From the NCBI GenBank assembly GCA_963925735.1, contig CAWUUH010000010.1, positions 1 through 64,000 on the forward strand: DNA of 64,000 nucleotides, written 5' to 3'. Position numbers and translations under genes: made by a program. Positions 43,647-53,256 of the stretch are shown in pieces (within the stretch, counting starts at the first letter, position 1; every line of letters starts with the position of its first letter). Source of the DNA: UBA4582 sp013204195 (GTDB lineage: Bacteria > Pseudomonadota > Gammaproteobacteria > Pseudomonadales > Azotimanducaceae). The notes under the pieces are model-generated. The model saw only the letters and a list, made by a program, of their open reading frames with translations, was not told where the DNA came from and did no database searches.

Positions 43647-44645
43647 ATGCCAAGCATTGCTTTTCTCATCGCCAAAACTGACTTTGTGGTCGACGATAAC
43701 TACCAACGCTTCGCCAATGAAATGCGTGAGCAGAACTACGCTGTCTATATTGGCTTTATCGACTCTCTGGCCATGCAAAACTCCCAAGTGGTTGCCGATA
43801 TGTTCTTGCTGGAGACCCCACTGACTAGCGGCACGCCCTTCCCTTTCATGACGACCCTGCCACTGGAGAAGCTCGATACTATCTGGCTTTTATCTCTGGG
43901 TTTACGCAACAATTTTCTCGACAAATTCCAGCTGCTATATACCTTGGAGGGGCAATGTCGAATCATCAACTCCCTGACGGCCATCATGCACTTCAAGAGC
44001 AAGTACTTGCTCGCCAGCCACCCAGAAGTTTTCCAACATCCCGAATTATTTGCTGCAACTGATCCACAGGCACTCTACCGCCATATGCTTGAGCGAGAGC
44101 AAGTCGATCCCGGTCAACGCTGGATTGTCAAACCACCGGCCGGCAGCTTGGGCCGCAGTGTATTTCTACTCAGCGTTAAAGACCCCAATGCCCAGGTGAT
44201 TCTCGAGACGCTGACAGGGGTTGACGCTGATCAATACTGCCTGATGCAACCCTACGTCAAGGAGATCGAAACGGGTGAGAAGCGGGTGCTGATTGCTGGC
44301 GGCGAGCCGGTCGGCCAATATTTGCGCCTAGCGGCAAAAGACCATCGCACTAATCGCATGCAAGGCGCAGCGCTCAGCGCCTGTGAACTGACCAATACGG
44401 AACGGGCTTACTGTCGAAAAATCGGCACATTTCTTGTTGAGCAAGGCATTGAGTTTGCCGGGTTAGACCTGGCTTACCCTTGGGTCATAGAGTTTAATGT
44501 CATCAACCCAGGCGGGTTACTCACCATCGAGCAACTCACTGGCAGCAATCATTGCCAACGGATAATCGAGCAGATTTTCACTCCTCGCGCCCACCGACCC
44601 GCTGACAGCATCAATCCTCTAACAAATAACCCAACTGACGCTTGA
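43647..44645 (+). CDS. Glutathione-synthase-like ATP-grasp enzyme
   Basis: The protein has 332 residues. The N-terminal domain (MPSIAFLIAKTDFVVDDNYQRF) and the ATP-grasp core (WIVKPPAGSLGRSVFLL, PYVKEIETGEKRVLIAGGEPVGQYLR, GLDLAYPWVIEFNVINPGG) resemble GshB, which joins glycine to gamma-glutamylcysteine. The last motif reads NVINPGG instead of NVTSPTG, so the protein is divergent and an alternative amide ligase is possible. The ATG at 43647 has AAGAG ten bases upstream, better than the ATG at 43635. The tRNA-Lys gene follows 39 bases later. Confidence 0.7.
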   Translation: MPSIAFLIAKTDFVVDDNYQRFANEMREQNYAVYIGFIDSLAMQNSQVVADMFLLETPLTSGTPFPFMTTLPLEKLDTIWLLSLGLRNNFLDKFQLLYTLEGQCRIINSLTAIMHFKSKYLLASHPEVFQHPELFAATDPQALYRHMLEREQVDPGQRWIVKPPAGSLGRSVFLLSVKDPNAQVILETLTGVDADQYCLMQPYVKEIETGEKRVLIAGGEPVGQYLRLAAKDHRTNRMQGAALSACELTNTERAYCRKIGTFLVEQGIEFAGLDLAYPWVIEFNVINPGGLLTIEQLTGSNHCQRIIEQIFTPRAHRPADSINPLTNNPTDA

Positions 44646-44669
44646 GTTTTAAACCCAAACCGTTATGAT
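44642..44669 (+). promoter_or_regulatory. Promoter of tRNA-Lys gene
   Basis: TTGAGT (-35) and TATGAT (-10) are separated by 16 bases, with a GC-rich discriminator CCCGC just before the tRNA. It overlaps the end of the preceding coding region. Confidence 0.65.
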
Positions 44670-44684
44670 ACCCGCTCTTCTTTT

Positions 44685-44760
44685 GGGCCGATAGCTCAGT
44701 TGGTAGAGCAGCTGGCTTTTAACTAGTAGGTCCCGCGTTCGAGTCGCGGTCGGCCCACCA
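44685..44760 (+). tRNA. tRNA-Lys (anticodon TTT)
   Basis: The 76-base cloverleaf starts GGGCCGA and ends TCGGCCCACCA with the CCA encoded. The acceptor stem pairs completely, the D arm is GCTCAGTTGGTAGAGC, and the anticodon arm is GCTGG-CTTTTAA-CTAGT (anticodon 44718-44720). The T arm is CCGCG-TTCGAGT-CGCGG. It stands alone, as does tRNA-Lys near queC and nadA in Pseudomonas. Confidence 0.97.
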
Positions 44761-45069
44761 TTTTCAAGATGTACAGGTGGTTACCCCTAAGAAGTTTCCC
44801 CCATAGATGAAGATTCCACCCCACCCAAATTATCGGGATATCGCGGGTGGAGTTAGACTCAAGCTGCCCATGAAGTTATACAATGGCTATCGCCATCAGG
44901 CACAAGTACGATCCGACCCGATTCCATAACAGCTTGGCGCTCACTCGATCAGTGCCGCCGATGCCTGAAAAAAAACCCTGCGACAACTTCCCTAGCAGCA
45001 AATCTCGCGGTGGCTATTCGTGAGCACAGATCTCCAAAAGACTAACGTTCATCTTTCACAGGCCGTCAA
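44761..45069. other. 309-base intergenic region
   Basis: This lies between tRNA-Lys and dcp. I saw no terminator, RNA, palindrome or gene-like frame; only the promoter and ribosome site of dcp are expected in it. Confidence 0.5.
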
Positions 45070-47100
45070 ATGAATCCTTTGCTAAGTCCTTGGACAAGTC
45101 TCCATGGATTACCCCCTTTTCAAGACATCAAGCTCGCACATTACCTACCCGCTTTCATTGAGGCTTTTCGGCAACAACAAACCGAAATTCATGCCATTGA
45201 GACCAATTCTGAACCCCCGAACTTTGCCAACACAATAGAAGCCCTGGACATTTCAGGGCACCTATTAAGGCGAGTGTCGAGTGTCTTTTTCATGCTCACT
45301 TCCGCTCATTCGAGCGAAGCAATGCGCGCAATTCAGTCCGAGATAACGCCGCTCAATGCTGCCCACGAAAGCGAAATTTACACTCGAACAACGCTATTTA
45401 AGCGAGTCGATAGGGTCGCTAATCTGTCCCGCGTCAACCTTGACGAAGAGCAGCAACAGCTTCTCACCGAGACCCACAAACGATTTATCCGCGCGGGCGC
45501 TAAACTCAACAAAGCAGACAAAGCAGAGATTCTAAATATCGATGCGCAACTTGCGACACAGCAGACGCGCTTTGGTCAAAATGTACTCAACAGCAGTAAT
45601 CAATTCGAACTGTTGCTTGAGAATGAAACAGAACTGCAGGGATTACCCCTATCAATTCGCAGTAATGCTAAGCGCGAAGCCGATGCTCGCGGGCACAAAG
45701 ACAAATACCTATTCACGTTATCAAGATCCTCTGTAACACCATTTTTACAATTTTCCGCTCGCCGCGAACTTCGTGAAGTTATGTGGCGTGCCTACACGAA
45801 TTGCGCCAACAATGATGACGCGCTGGACAATAAAGCCGTCATTGCCAATATTGTTGGGCTTCGTGCGCAACGAGCGCAACTGCTAGGCTTCGCGAGTCAT
45901 GCCGACTACATTCTCGACGCTAACATGGCGCAATCACCGACGAAGGTTCGAGCACTCTTGGATCAAATTTGGCAACCGGCCAAAGAGCGAGCGAAACAGG
46001 AAGTCGCCGATTTACAGACGCGAATTCAACGTGACGGCAAGAACGATGACCTCGCCCCCTGGGACTGGTGGTATTTTACAGAAAAAATTCGAGCCGAACG
46101 CTTTGACCTGGACAGCGAAGCATTAAAGCCTTACTTCCAAATCGACAAGGTTCGCCAGGGGGCCTTCGAGGTCGCACGTCAACTTTTCGGCCTACAGTTT
46201 ACAGCCCTCGATCCGCTCGAGAGGCCCGCACTTTATCACGAGGATGTTGAAGCCTTCGAGGTACGAGAGGCAGATGGTCGTTTCATCGGGCTATTCTTAA
46301 CCGATTATTATATGCGTCCCTCAAAACGCGGCGGCGCCTGGATGAACTCACTGCAAAAGCAGTCCAGCTGCGACGGAGAGGTGTATCCGATTGTTTGCAA
46401 TACCTGTAACTTCGCAAAAGGTGCCCCGTCTTTACTTGGGCTCGACGAAGTCAGAACCCTGTTTCATGAGTTCGGCCATGCACTCCACGGCCTGCTATCC
46501 AAGGTCAAATACCAGAGCCTCAGTGGTACTGCTGTAAAGCGTGATTTTGTCGAACTGCCCTCTCAGATCATGGAGCACTGGGCAACCGAAGCTAAGGTCT
46601 TAAAGCACTTTGCGCGCCACTATGAGACAGAAGAGATAATCCCTGACGAATTAATTGCTAAAATTCAAGAGAGCAGCACCTTCAACCAGGGCTTCGCCAC
46701 CACCGAGTACCTCGCCGCCTCGTACCTTGACCTTGCGTGGCACGGACCGACGCTCACTCAAACGACTGCCGAAACAGTCACTGCCGCGGAGCAAGCGGCA
46801 ATGGAGGATCTGGGGCTGATACCTGAAGTAGCCCCACGGTATCGCTCCACCTATTTCCAACATATCTTTTCCGGCGGCTACTCGGCAGGCTACTATGCCT
46901 ATATCTGGGCCGAAGTCCTGGATGCCGATGCCTACGAAGCATTCAAGGTGAATGGCATATTTGACGCACGAACAGCCCAGGCGTTCCGAACACACATATT
47001 GGAAAAAGGCGGTAGCGTGGAGCCAATGGTGTTATATCAGCGCTTTAGAGGCAAAGAACCGACGGTCACTGCGTTGCTACAGGGTCGTGGCTTAACCTAG
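45070..47100 (+). CDS. dcp: Peptidyl-dipeptidase Dcp (M3 oligopeptidase)
   Basis: This 676-residue zinc peptidase removes dipeptides from the C-terminus of oligopeptides. The zinc motif HEFGH is in LFHEFGHALHGLLSKVKYQ, with the third ligand Glu in the helix around LPSQIMEHWA. FATTEYLAASYLDLAWH and the N-terminal NPLLSPW match Dcp more closely than the sister OpdA/PrlC. The length equals E. coli Dcp within a few residues. AGG lies seven bases before the ATG. Confidence 0.9.
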   Translation: MNPLLSPWTSLHGLPPFQDIKLAHYLPAFIEAFRQQQTEIHAIETNSEPPNFANTIEALDISGHLLRRVSSVFFMLTSAHSSEAMRAIQSEITPLNAAHESEIYTRTTLFKRVDRVANLSRVNLDEEQQQLLTETHKRFIRAGAKLNKADKAEILNIDAQLATQQTRFGQNVLNSSNQFELLLENETELQGLPLSIRSNAKREADARGHKDKYLFTLSRSSVTPFLQFSARRELREVMWRAYTNCANNDDALDNKAVIANIVGLRAQRAQLLGFASHADYILDANMAQSPTKVRALLDQIWQPAKERAKQEVADLQTRIQRDGKNDDLAPWDWWYFTEKIRAERFDLDSEALKPYFQIDKVRQGAFEVARQLFGLQFTALDPLERPALYHEDVEAFEVREADGRFIGLFLTDYYMRPSKRGGAWMNSLQKQSSCDGEVYPIVCNTCNFAKGAPSLLGLDEVRTLFHEFGHALHGLLSKVKYQSLSGTAVKRDFVELPSQIMEHWATEAKVLKHFARHYETEEIIPDELIAKIQESSTFNQGFATTEYLAASYLDLAWHGPTLTQTTAETVTAAEQAAMEDLGLIPEVAPRYRSTYFQHIFSGGYSAGYYAYIWAEVLDADAYEAFKVNGIFDARTAQAFRTHILEKGGSVEPMVLYQRFRGKEPTVTALLQGRGLT

Positions 47101-47116
47101 TCGGCCGAACAGCAAT

Positions 47117-47824
47117 CTAGCCTCGGGGAATATAACGGGTAGGATCAGGCACACCAGCCGCGTCAAAGCCAGCTCGGCGAATTCGACAGCTATCGCACTC
47201 GCCACAGGCTCCACCGAATTCATCCAGCTGATAGCAGGAGACGGTTTGACTATAATCAACGCCAAGAGCCAGGCCGGTCGTGATAATCGCCTCCTTACTT
47301 AAGGCAATCAACGGCGTGTGAATGTGCAAACGGCCTCCTTCAACGCCGATACGGGTCGCCAGGTTTGCCATGGTTTCAAAGGCTTGAATAAATTCAGGTC
47401 GGCAGTCAGGATATCCGGAATAATCAACGGCATTGACGCCGATGAAAATATCCAGAGCTTCCAGTACCTCAGCATAAGCTAGGGCATACGCCAGAAATAC
47501 CGTATTACGGGCCGGCACATAGGTCACTGGAATGTCTGTCGAATTAGCCGTTTCGGCAACGATGGGTACCGCTATATTAGGGTCTGTCAGCGCAGAACCG
47601 CCAAATCCAGCGATATCCACCGACACGACCTTGTGATGCGCCGCACATCGTGCGGCAATCTGGCTGGCAAATTGAATCTCAGTCAAATGACGCTGACCGT
47701 AGTCAAAGCTCAGACAATAACATTCAAAGCCGTCAGCCTGAGCCATTGCCAAGGTTGTCGCCGAGTCCAACCCCCCAGACAGCAATACGACCGCTTTTGG
47801 CCGAGTGACAGACGCATCAGACAC
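47117..47824 (-). CDS. queC: 7-cyano-7-deazaguanine synthase
   Basis: This 235-residue enzyme converts 7-carboxy-7-deazaguanine to preQ0, a step of queuosine synthesis, using ATP. The PP-loop SGGLDSATTLA is near the N-terminus, and the zinc cysteines are in CYQLDEFGGACGECDSCRIRRAGF. I set the start at GTG 47824, which gives VSDASVTRPKAVVLLSGG and has GGGGAG nine bases upstream; the long frame to 47953 is too long. It overlaps the end of queE by eight bases and is convergent with dcp. Confidence 0.93.
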   Translation of the reverse strand: MSDASVTRPKAVVLLSGGLDSATTLAMAQADGFECYCLSFDYGQRHLTEIQFASQIAARCAAHHKVVSVDIAGFGGSALTDPNIAVPIVAETANSTDIPVTYVPARNTVFLAYALAYAEVLEALDIFIGVNAVDYSGYPDCRPEFIQAFETMANLATRIGVEGGRLHIHTPLIALSKEAIITTGLALGVDYSQTVSCYQLDEFGGACGECDSCRIRRAGFDAAGVPDPTRYIPRG

Positions 47825-48455
47825 CGGGCTTATCTCCCCAGAGTATCTTGTGTAATTGCATCTGAAATCTGACTGGCAGTTGTTCAGCAAGAATCCATTC
47901 TGCCAGCTCGGTAGCATCCTGCTGACCGACGCTTGGCGAAAACAACACATCACCTACACGCTCCAACAAACCATACTCGCGGACTTTAAAACTGGCCCAG
48001 CTGAAGTCCTGACGATCGCAGATCACAAACTTCACCTGATCTTTGTTTGCTAGCAAGGCTAAATTGGCGTACAAATTGCGACTCACCTCGGCAGAGCCAG
48101 GGGTCTTCAAATCCAGCACTATTGAAACCCTCGGATCGACACCAGCAATATCAAGTGCGCCACTGGTTTCCAGAGACACCTGATAACCTGCATCGCACAG
48201 GCTCACCAACAACGGTAAACAGGCTGGCTGAGCCAACGGCTCACCCCCGGTCACGGTCACGTAACGAGCGCCGTAGCCCGCCACCTGCTCAAGCACCTGT
48301 TCCATCGACGTCATGGTTCCGCCGCTGAACGCATAGGCTGTGTCGCAGTACTGGCAGCGTAACGGACAACCCGTCAAACGTACGAATACTGTCGGCAGGC
48401 CGCTGGTTCTTGCTTCACCCTGGAGCGAGTAGAATATCTCTGTAATTCTTAGCAT
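47817..48455 (-). CDS. queE: 7-carboxy-7-deazaguanine synthase
   Basis: This 212-residue radical-SAM enzyme makes CDG from 6-carboxy-tetrahydropterin, the step before QueC. The Cys motif is CPLRCQYC (CX3CX2C) in LTGCPLRCQYCDTAYAF, near the N-terminus, followed by GGEPLAQ (SAM-binding). The gene is translationally coupled to queC, forming a two-gene queuosine unit downstream of cpoB. The start ATG begins MLRITEIFYSLQGEA, as expected. Confidence 0.95.
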   Translation of the reverse strand: MLRITEIFYSLQGEARTSGLPTVFVRLTGCPLRCQYCDTAYAFSGGTMTSMEQVLEQVAGYGARYVTVTGGEPLAQPACLPLLVSLCDAGYQVSLETSGALDIAGVDPRVSIVLDLKTPGSAEVSRNLYANLALLANKDQVKFVICDRQDFSWASFKVREYGLLERVGDVLFSPSVGQQDATELAEWILAEQLPVRFQMQLHKILWGDKPGV

Positions 48456-48527
48456 AGCGTGTTGAGTTTAGGTCTATCTATTGGGATCTAGCAGCAGCGC
48501 AAAAGCCCGCCGAGAGGGTGAGAGGAA

Positions 48528-49355
48528 TTACGATTGGCAGTTAATCATTCCATCGCGTAAATAACCGGCTGCCAGCTTGGCAACAGACTTGCCTTGATAT
48601 TGCTCGACAACCTTGTTCAGCAGCTCTTTCGCTTTGTCACAATCACCTATGAGGTGATGTACTTTACCCAACTTAAACGCTGCGTCAGGTACTTTACGGT
48701 GATCCGGAAAAAAAGTGATGACATGAACAAACGCCTGACGTGCATTCTCATACTTGGGGATGGGCATCGCGGCATAAACTTCACCCAACCAATAGTAGGC
48801 GTTGGGCGCGTAATCGCCATTCGGGAAACCCTCGATCACCGCCTGAAGTTGCGTGACGGCCAGATCGTACTGTCGATTTCGAATCAGCTCCAGCGCAGTG
48901 TCATACAAAGATTTTTCACCCTGAACCACATTCACAGGCAGCGCCACAACAGCTTCTTCGTCGGACTTGATAACTGCCTCCGCGCTTCCAGGGGCAACAG
49001 AACCCGAAGCCAATCCCGCACGCAAACTCTGGAACCGGCTATCCAGCTCCAGGTAACGATCATCCTGAATTTTCTTCATTCTTTTGAGCTGATACTGCAG
49101 GTCTTCAACCAAGCCGCGCAAGGCCTGCACTTCTTGTTCCACCAGCTGCGACTGATATTCTGCGTCTATACCTGCTCCGATAACCGCCGCGGGGCTAACA
49201 TCTTCAATCGGCGCTTGGAACGGTAACTGTTGAATGACTGGCCCGTTTCGGCTTTCAACCATAATGGCATCATTAGTAGCCGCAAACAAAAATGGCGTAC
49301 TGGTCAGCATCAGCAGACCAAGCACACCATTTTTTAACTGGCAGACAATACGCAT
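48528..49355 (-). CDS. cpoB: Cell division coordinator CpoB (YbgF)
   Basis: The 275-residue periplasmic protein has a signal peptide (hydrophobic LKNGVLGLLMLTSTPFLFA), a coiled-coil/trimerisation segment (about 55-90, EQEVQALRGLVEDLQYQL) and three TPR units (LYDTALELIRNRQYDLAVTQ, YYWLGEVYAAMPI, AFKLGKVHHLIGD). CpoB links the Tol system to PBP1B and outer-membrane constriction. The ATG 49355 starts MRIVCQLKNG; a TTG five codons upstream, close to the pal stop, is an alternative. Confidence 0.9.
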   Translation of the reverse strand: MRIVCQLKNGVLGLLMLTSTPFLFAATNDAIMVESRNGPVIQQLPFQAPIEDVSPAAVIGAGIDAEYQSQLVEQEVQALRGLVEDLQYQLKRMKKIQDDRYLELDSRFQSLRAGLASGSVAPGSAEAVIKSDEEAVVALPVNVVQGEKSLYDTALELIRNRQYDLAVTQLQAVIEGFPNGDYAPNAYYWLGEVYAAMPIPKYENARQAFVHVITFFPDHRKVPDAAFKLGKVHHLIGDCDKAKELLNKVVEQYQGKSVAKLAAGYLRDGMINCQS

Positions 49356-49377
49356 AGGAATAGCCCGCAATTTTATC

Positions 49378-49938
49378 TTATCGGTAAACGACTTCGACTC
49401 GACGATTCATCGCCCATGCCGCTTCATTATGGCCGCCATCTACTGGTTTCTCTTCACCGTAGCTAATCACTTCGATCTGCGAGCGAGGCGCACCTTCAGC
49501 AACTAAGTATGCGCGCACGGCATTCGCTCGACGCTCACCCAGAGCAAGATTGTACTCACGGGTACCTCGCTCATCGCCATGACCTTCAAGACGCATTCGC
49601 AATGCAGCATCTTCTTTCAATGCCATCGCATGCTTGCTTAGTTCCATGTGACCGGCGCGTTTAACAATAGTCTGGTCAAAATCAAAGTAGAACAGGCCCT
49701 GCAACTCTTCCATGCCATCCATTCCACCCATGCCATCAGCAGCGGGCAGGGAAATTTTGCCATTATTAACGACCGGTCGCTTAACCTCTACGACCACTGG
49801 CGCTTCAACAACGGGCGCAACCACGACCGGTGCAGCCTCTACCATTGACTCTTCGACTTCTGTTTTCGACGCGCAGCCAGCCAAAACAAAAGCCGCAAAA
49901 CTGATCGCCATGACACCACGTGTTGTTATTCTAAGCAT
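49378..49938 (-). CDS. pal: Peptidoglycan-associated lipoprotein Pal
   Basis: The 186-residue protein has a lipoprotein signal with lipobox LAGC (MAISFAAFVLAGC), a Val/Pro-rich linker and an OmpA-like peptidoglycan-binding domain (LFYFDFDQTIVK ... LEGHGDERGTREYNLALGERR ... ISYGEEKP). Pal binds peptidoglycan and TolB to anchor the outer membrane. It is located 98 bases after tolB, with its own short leader region. Confidence 0.96.
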   Translation of the reverse strand: MLRITTRGVMAISFAAFVLAGCASKTEVEESMVEAAPVVVAPVVEAPVVVEVKRPVVNNGKISLPAADGMGGMDGMEELQGLFYFDFDQTIVKRAGHMELSKHAMALKEDAALRMRLEGHGDERGTREYNLALGERRANAVRAYLVAEGAPRSQIEVISYGEEKPVDGGHNEAAWAMNRRVEVVYR

Positions 49939-50036
49939 AATTAGCTCCTGAAAATCGCTGATAGCAGATTAAAGCACAATTTGGAATCGAAAGGTGCACG
50001 ACCACGTCACACTTCGAATCTTATATTCTAACAGGT

Positions 50037-51356
50037 CTACTCCAAAATTGGTTTAAACATTCGCCGTTTTTGCGGCGACCAGGCGGGCTCTCGCACATCA
50101 CCTTCACTGGATGGCAGGTTGAATTTCACCCCACCATCAACAGAGACAGCGGCCAAAATCCCCTCCCCTTCAAATTGGGTCGCGTAAATCAGCATACTAC
50201 CGTTAGGTGCAATGCTTGGCGACTCATCCAGCTTGGTCTCAGTTAACACCGTCACTCGGCCGCGAACCAGATCCAGCATCGCAATGTGGAACACCCCATC
50301 CCGACGATGCACCATGATAATACCACTTCCATCAGGCAAAACACTGGCCTTGGCGTTGTAATCACCCTCAAAGGTCAGTCGCTCAATCGACAGATCGTCC
50401 AGCTGGATCTGATAGATCTGCGGTTGACCGCCTCGATTAGAGGTGAAGATGACGGCCTTACCATCAGGACTCCAAGATGGTTCGGTATCTATACCATAGT
50501 GCCTGGTGACCCGGCGCAGCCGACGGTCTGCAATATTCAGGACGTAGATATCGGGATTGCCATCTTTAGACAAAACCACCGCTAGCTGCTTGCCATCAGG
50601 CGAAAATGCCGGCGCACCATTCAGCCCAGGGAAATTCGTTAATTGCTGTCGAGTGCCATTGACCACATCTCGCAAAAATATTGCCGGTCGACTGTCCACT
50701 TCGAAGGATACATAGGCGATATAACGGCCATCTCGCGACCAGCTCGCCGACAGAATCGGCTCTTTGGATTCCAGCATCGTCTCGACCCGATGGCCATCGG
50801 CATCGGCAATGTTTAGCCGATAAAGGCGGTCAGTGAGCGGACCCAAGGCCGTCACATACATGATTTGGGTCGAAAATGCTCCATCGATACCGGTGAGAAT
50901 CTTAAACACGCTGTCGCTGGCATAGTGTGCCATATCGCGCATTTCATTGGCGTCGCCTTCGATGGTCTGACGAAGTTCCACCGATTGCTTGAAGACATTA
51001 TATAAGGTGTAGGTCAGACGGTAACGATCACCCACTGGCGACACATGCCCGATCACCAAATACTCAACGTTCAGCAATCGCCAATCGCGATTGAAAATTT
51101 CGGCAGGTTCATGGGGTAAACTCAGCATCTGATTGGCAGGTAAACTTTCAAACCGGCCGCTGAGCACTAAGTCAGCATCGATAATGTCGCTGATATTTTC
51201 CGGCAGCCCACCAATGCCCCGCCAATCAAACGGGACGACAGCCAGCCTCACCGCATTATCAACACCTTGAGTCACTTCAATCCGCAAATCTGCGAACACA
51301 GACTTGACAGGGATACAAACCACTAGCAGGGCGATCAGGTAAGCTCTCAGTTTCAT
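50037..51356 (-). CDS. tolB: Tol-Pal system protein TolB
   Basis: The 439-residue periplasmic protein has a Sec signal peptide (about 1-22), an N-terminal alpha/beta domain, and a six-bladed beta-propeller from about residue 170 (WSRDGRYIAYVSF, FSPDGKQLAVVLSKDGNPDIYV, WSPDGKAVIFTSNRGGQPQIY). The end VREPAWSPQKR matches TolB. TolB hands Pal between TolA and peptidoglycan. Confidence 0.97.
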   Translation of the reverse strand: MKLRAYLIALLVVCIPVKSVFADLRIEVTQGVDNAVRLAVVPFDWRGIGGLPENISDIIDADLVLSGRFESLPANQMLSLPHEPAEIFNRDWRLLNVEYLVIGHVSPVGDRYRLTYTLYNVFKQSVELRQTIEGDANEMRDMAHYASDSVFKILTGIDGAFSTQIMYVTALGPLTDRLYRLNIADADGHRVETMLESKEPILSASWSRDGRYIAYVSFEVDSRPAIFLRDVVNGTRQQLTNFPGLNGAPAFSPDGKQLAVVLSKDGNPDIYVLNIADRRLRRVTRHYGIDTEPSWSPDGKAVIFTSNRGGQPQIYQIQLDDLSIERLTFEGDYNAKASVLPDGSGIIMVHRRDGVFHIAMLDLVRGRVTVLTETKLDESPSIAPNGSMLIYATQFEGEGILAAVSVDGGVKFNLPSSEGDVREPAWSPQKRRMFKPILE

Positions 51357-51366
51357 TGAATTCCTA

Positions 51367-52149
51367 TTACAGTCTTAGATCTTCAGGCCTGAACACGACC
51401 TCAAATTCGCGAAAATTACGTTCAAATTGTGCCGAATCCGCGGGCACGATAAAGCGTTCGGCTTTACGAACCGCCAGCATCGCTGAACGATCAAAAGCAT
51501 CGTTTCCACTCGATGTTTTCAGCGTCACGTCAACCACTTCGCCCGTAGGCACTAAAAACACTTTTAACAAGGCTTGCATGCCATTTCGCGCACTGGGCGG
51601 CCGCGACCAGTGCTGAATAATTTCACGCTGGATCTGCGATACGTAGGCCATGGCCTTTTCATCATCAGTGACCGCTAATCGATCGTCCTGCTCCTCACCG
51701 ATCGCCCGAGCCAGATCTCGCTCCGTCGCCACTTTAGCCTGCTTGGCCTCCAACGCCTGTTTGGTCTCCAACGCCTGCTGCTCTTCAGCCTGCTGCGCAG
51801 CAGCGCGCAAGGCCTCCAAACGCGAATACTCTGCGGCCTGACTCGCCTTAGTTGCAAGATCAGCCTTCGCCTTGGCATCACGATCTAATTGCGCTCGACG
51901 AGCCGAGTCGCGTTGTTTGCTCAATTGGGCCTTTGCTTGACGGCGTTGCAGCGCAGCAGCAGCCAGCTTTTGTTGTTTGATCTTATGTGGGTTTTCAGCG
52001 ACCAACGCCGCTTTAATATAATAGTGCTCAACTGCCACAGACGGTATTGGCGCTGCCTGATCCCAGTTGACTAACAACAGGGTGAGCACACCTGCGTGTA
52101 CTGCCAAGGCTAATAACGCCGGGAAGATATAGACTCTGATCAGACTCAT
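51367..52149 (-). CDS. tolA: Tol-Pal system protein TolA
   Basis: The 260-residue protein has an N-terminal membrane helix (VYIFPALLALAVHAGVLTLLLV), a long charged Ala/Lys/Gln-rich helix (about 55-165) and a C-terminal TolA domain (about 170-260; YVSQIQREIIQHWSRPPSARNG, LKTSSGNDAFDRSAMLAVRKAE). The rod domain is shorter than in E. coli. It is the trans-periplasmic link of the Tol motor. The gap to tolB is 10 bases. Confidence 0.95.
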   Translation of the reverse strand: MSLIRVYIFPALLALAVHAGVLTLLLVNWDQAAPIPSVAVEHYYIKAALVAENPHKIKQQKLAAAALQRRQAKAQLSKQRDSARRAQLDRDAKAKADLATKASQAAEYSRLEALRAAAQQAEEQQALETKQALEAKQAKVATERDLARAIGEEQDDRLAVTDDEKAMAYVSQIQREIIQHWSRPPSARNGMQALLKVFLVPTGEVVDVTLKTSSGNDAFDRSAMLAVRKAERFIVPADSAQFERNFREFEVVFRPEDLRL

Positions 52150-52153
52150 GATG

Positions 52154-52573
52154 CTATCCCGGCGGTTCCGTGATCAAACCCACGCTCCTGGCCCCCGCCT
52201 GTTGCAAAACATTCATCAACCCCACGACAACACCATAACTGAGGGCCTGATCACCCTCCACCAGCACCTTGATATCGGGGTTCGCCTGAATGATCTTCGC
52301 CGCGCGCTCGCCGATCAACGCCAACGCCACGCTTTCCTCTTCATCACCTACGTTAATGTAATATGTTGAATCCGCTTTAACTGAGACCACTAGGGTGAGT
52401 TCATTTTCGCGCACGGACAGCGGCCCTGAAGCAGCATCCGGCAAATCCACATTGATGCCCTGGGTCATCATAGGCGCTGTCACCATAAAAATAACCAACA
52501 GCACCAGTGTCACGTCGATGTAAGGAACGACGTTGATCTCTGCCATGGGCTTTCTTCTTGCTGCTTTAGCCAT
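52154..52573 (-). CDS. tolR: Tol-Pal system protein TolR
   Basis: The 139-residue ExbD/TolR protein has one membrane helix (MAEINVVPYIDVTLVLLVIFM) holding the essential Asp in PYIDV. The periplasmic domain ends with KVLVEGDQALSYGVVVGLMNVLQQAG. It forms the proton-driven motor with TolQ, encoded two bases upstream. Confidence 0.96.
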   Translation of the reverse strand: MAKAARRKPMAEINVVPYIDVTLVLLVIFMVTAPMMTQGINVDLPDAASGPLSVRENELTLVVSVKADSTYYINVGDEEESVALALIGERAAKIIQANPDIKVLVEGDQALSYGVVVGLMNVLQQAGARSVGLITEPPG

Positions 52574-52575
52574 TA

Positions 52576-53256
52576 TTAATCCTGCGCGCGAATGCCACGA
52601 TACAAAATACCGCTGAACTCGTCAGTGAATGCATCGAGACGATTCACGATAATTTCAACTTGGGCCGCAAATCGATTATAAGCGATCACCGCAGGAATGG
52701 CCGCAAACAGTCCAATCGCGGTAGCCACCAGCGCCTCGGAAATACCAGGCGCAACCACCGACAAACTCGCCTGATTAACTGTCGCCAGACCCCGAAAGGA
52801 ATTCATAATCCCCCAGACAGTGCCAAACAACCCTATATAGGGGCTGGTCGAGCCAACTGTCGCCAGAAAGGGCAAACTTGTCTCCATACGCTCCTCTTCT
52901 CGAGACAAGGCAACCCGCATGGCCCGCTGCACGCTCTGCATAATGCGATCGGAATCCGTCTCCTTTTGCTGGCGCAAACGGGTAAACTCCTTGAAACCCG
53001 CGACAAAAATAAGCTCCATGCCCACGGGTTCACGCTCACTGGCTTCAATTTCCAGATAAATTTTGCGCAAGTCCTTACCAGACCAAAATTCATTTTCGAA
53101 GGCGATCGACTCTCGCTTGATCGATGACAAACTGAAGCCACGTTGGAAGATCATGACCCACGAGACCATGGACGCCAGAACCAATATGGTCATCACGCAC
53201 TGCACTACAATACTGGCATTTAATACCAGGTCAATAATCGAAAGTGGCTCATTCAA
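52576..53256 (-). CDS. tolQ: Tol-Pal system protein TolQ
   Basis: The 226-residue ExbB/TolQ/MotA-type protein has three membrane helices (about 14-36, 130-155 and 170-195). The motor helices include GLFGTVWGIMNSF and EALVATAIGLFAAIPAVIAYN. It opens the tolQRAB-pal-cpoB row. ybgC, which precedes tolQ in Pseudomonas and E. coli, is missing: only 18 bases separate tolQ from ruvB. Confidence 0.96.
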   Translation of the reverse strand: MNEPLSIIDLVLNASIVVQCVMTILVLASMVSWVMIFQRGFSLSSIKRESIAFENEFWSGKDLRKIYLEIEASEREPVGMELIFVAGFKEFTRLRQQKETDSDRIMQSVQRAMRVALSREEERMETSLPFLATVGSTSPYIGLFGTVWGIMNSFRGLATVNQASLSVVAPGISEALVATAIGLFAAIPAVIAYNRFAAQVEIIVNRLDAFTDEFSGILYRGIRAQD

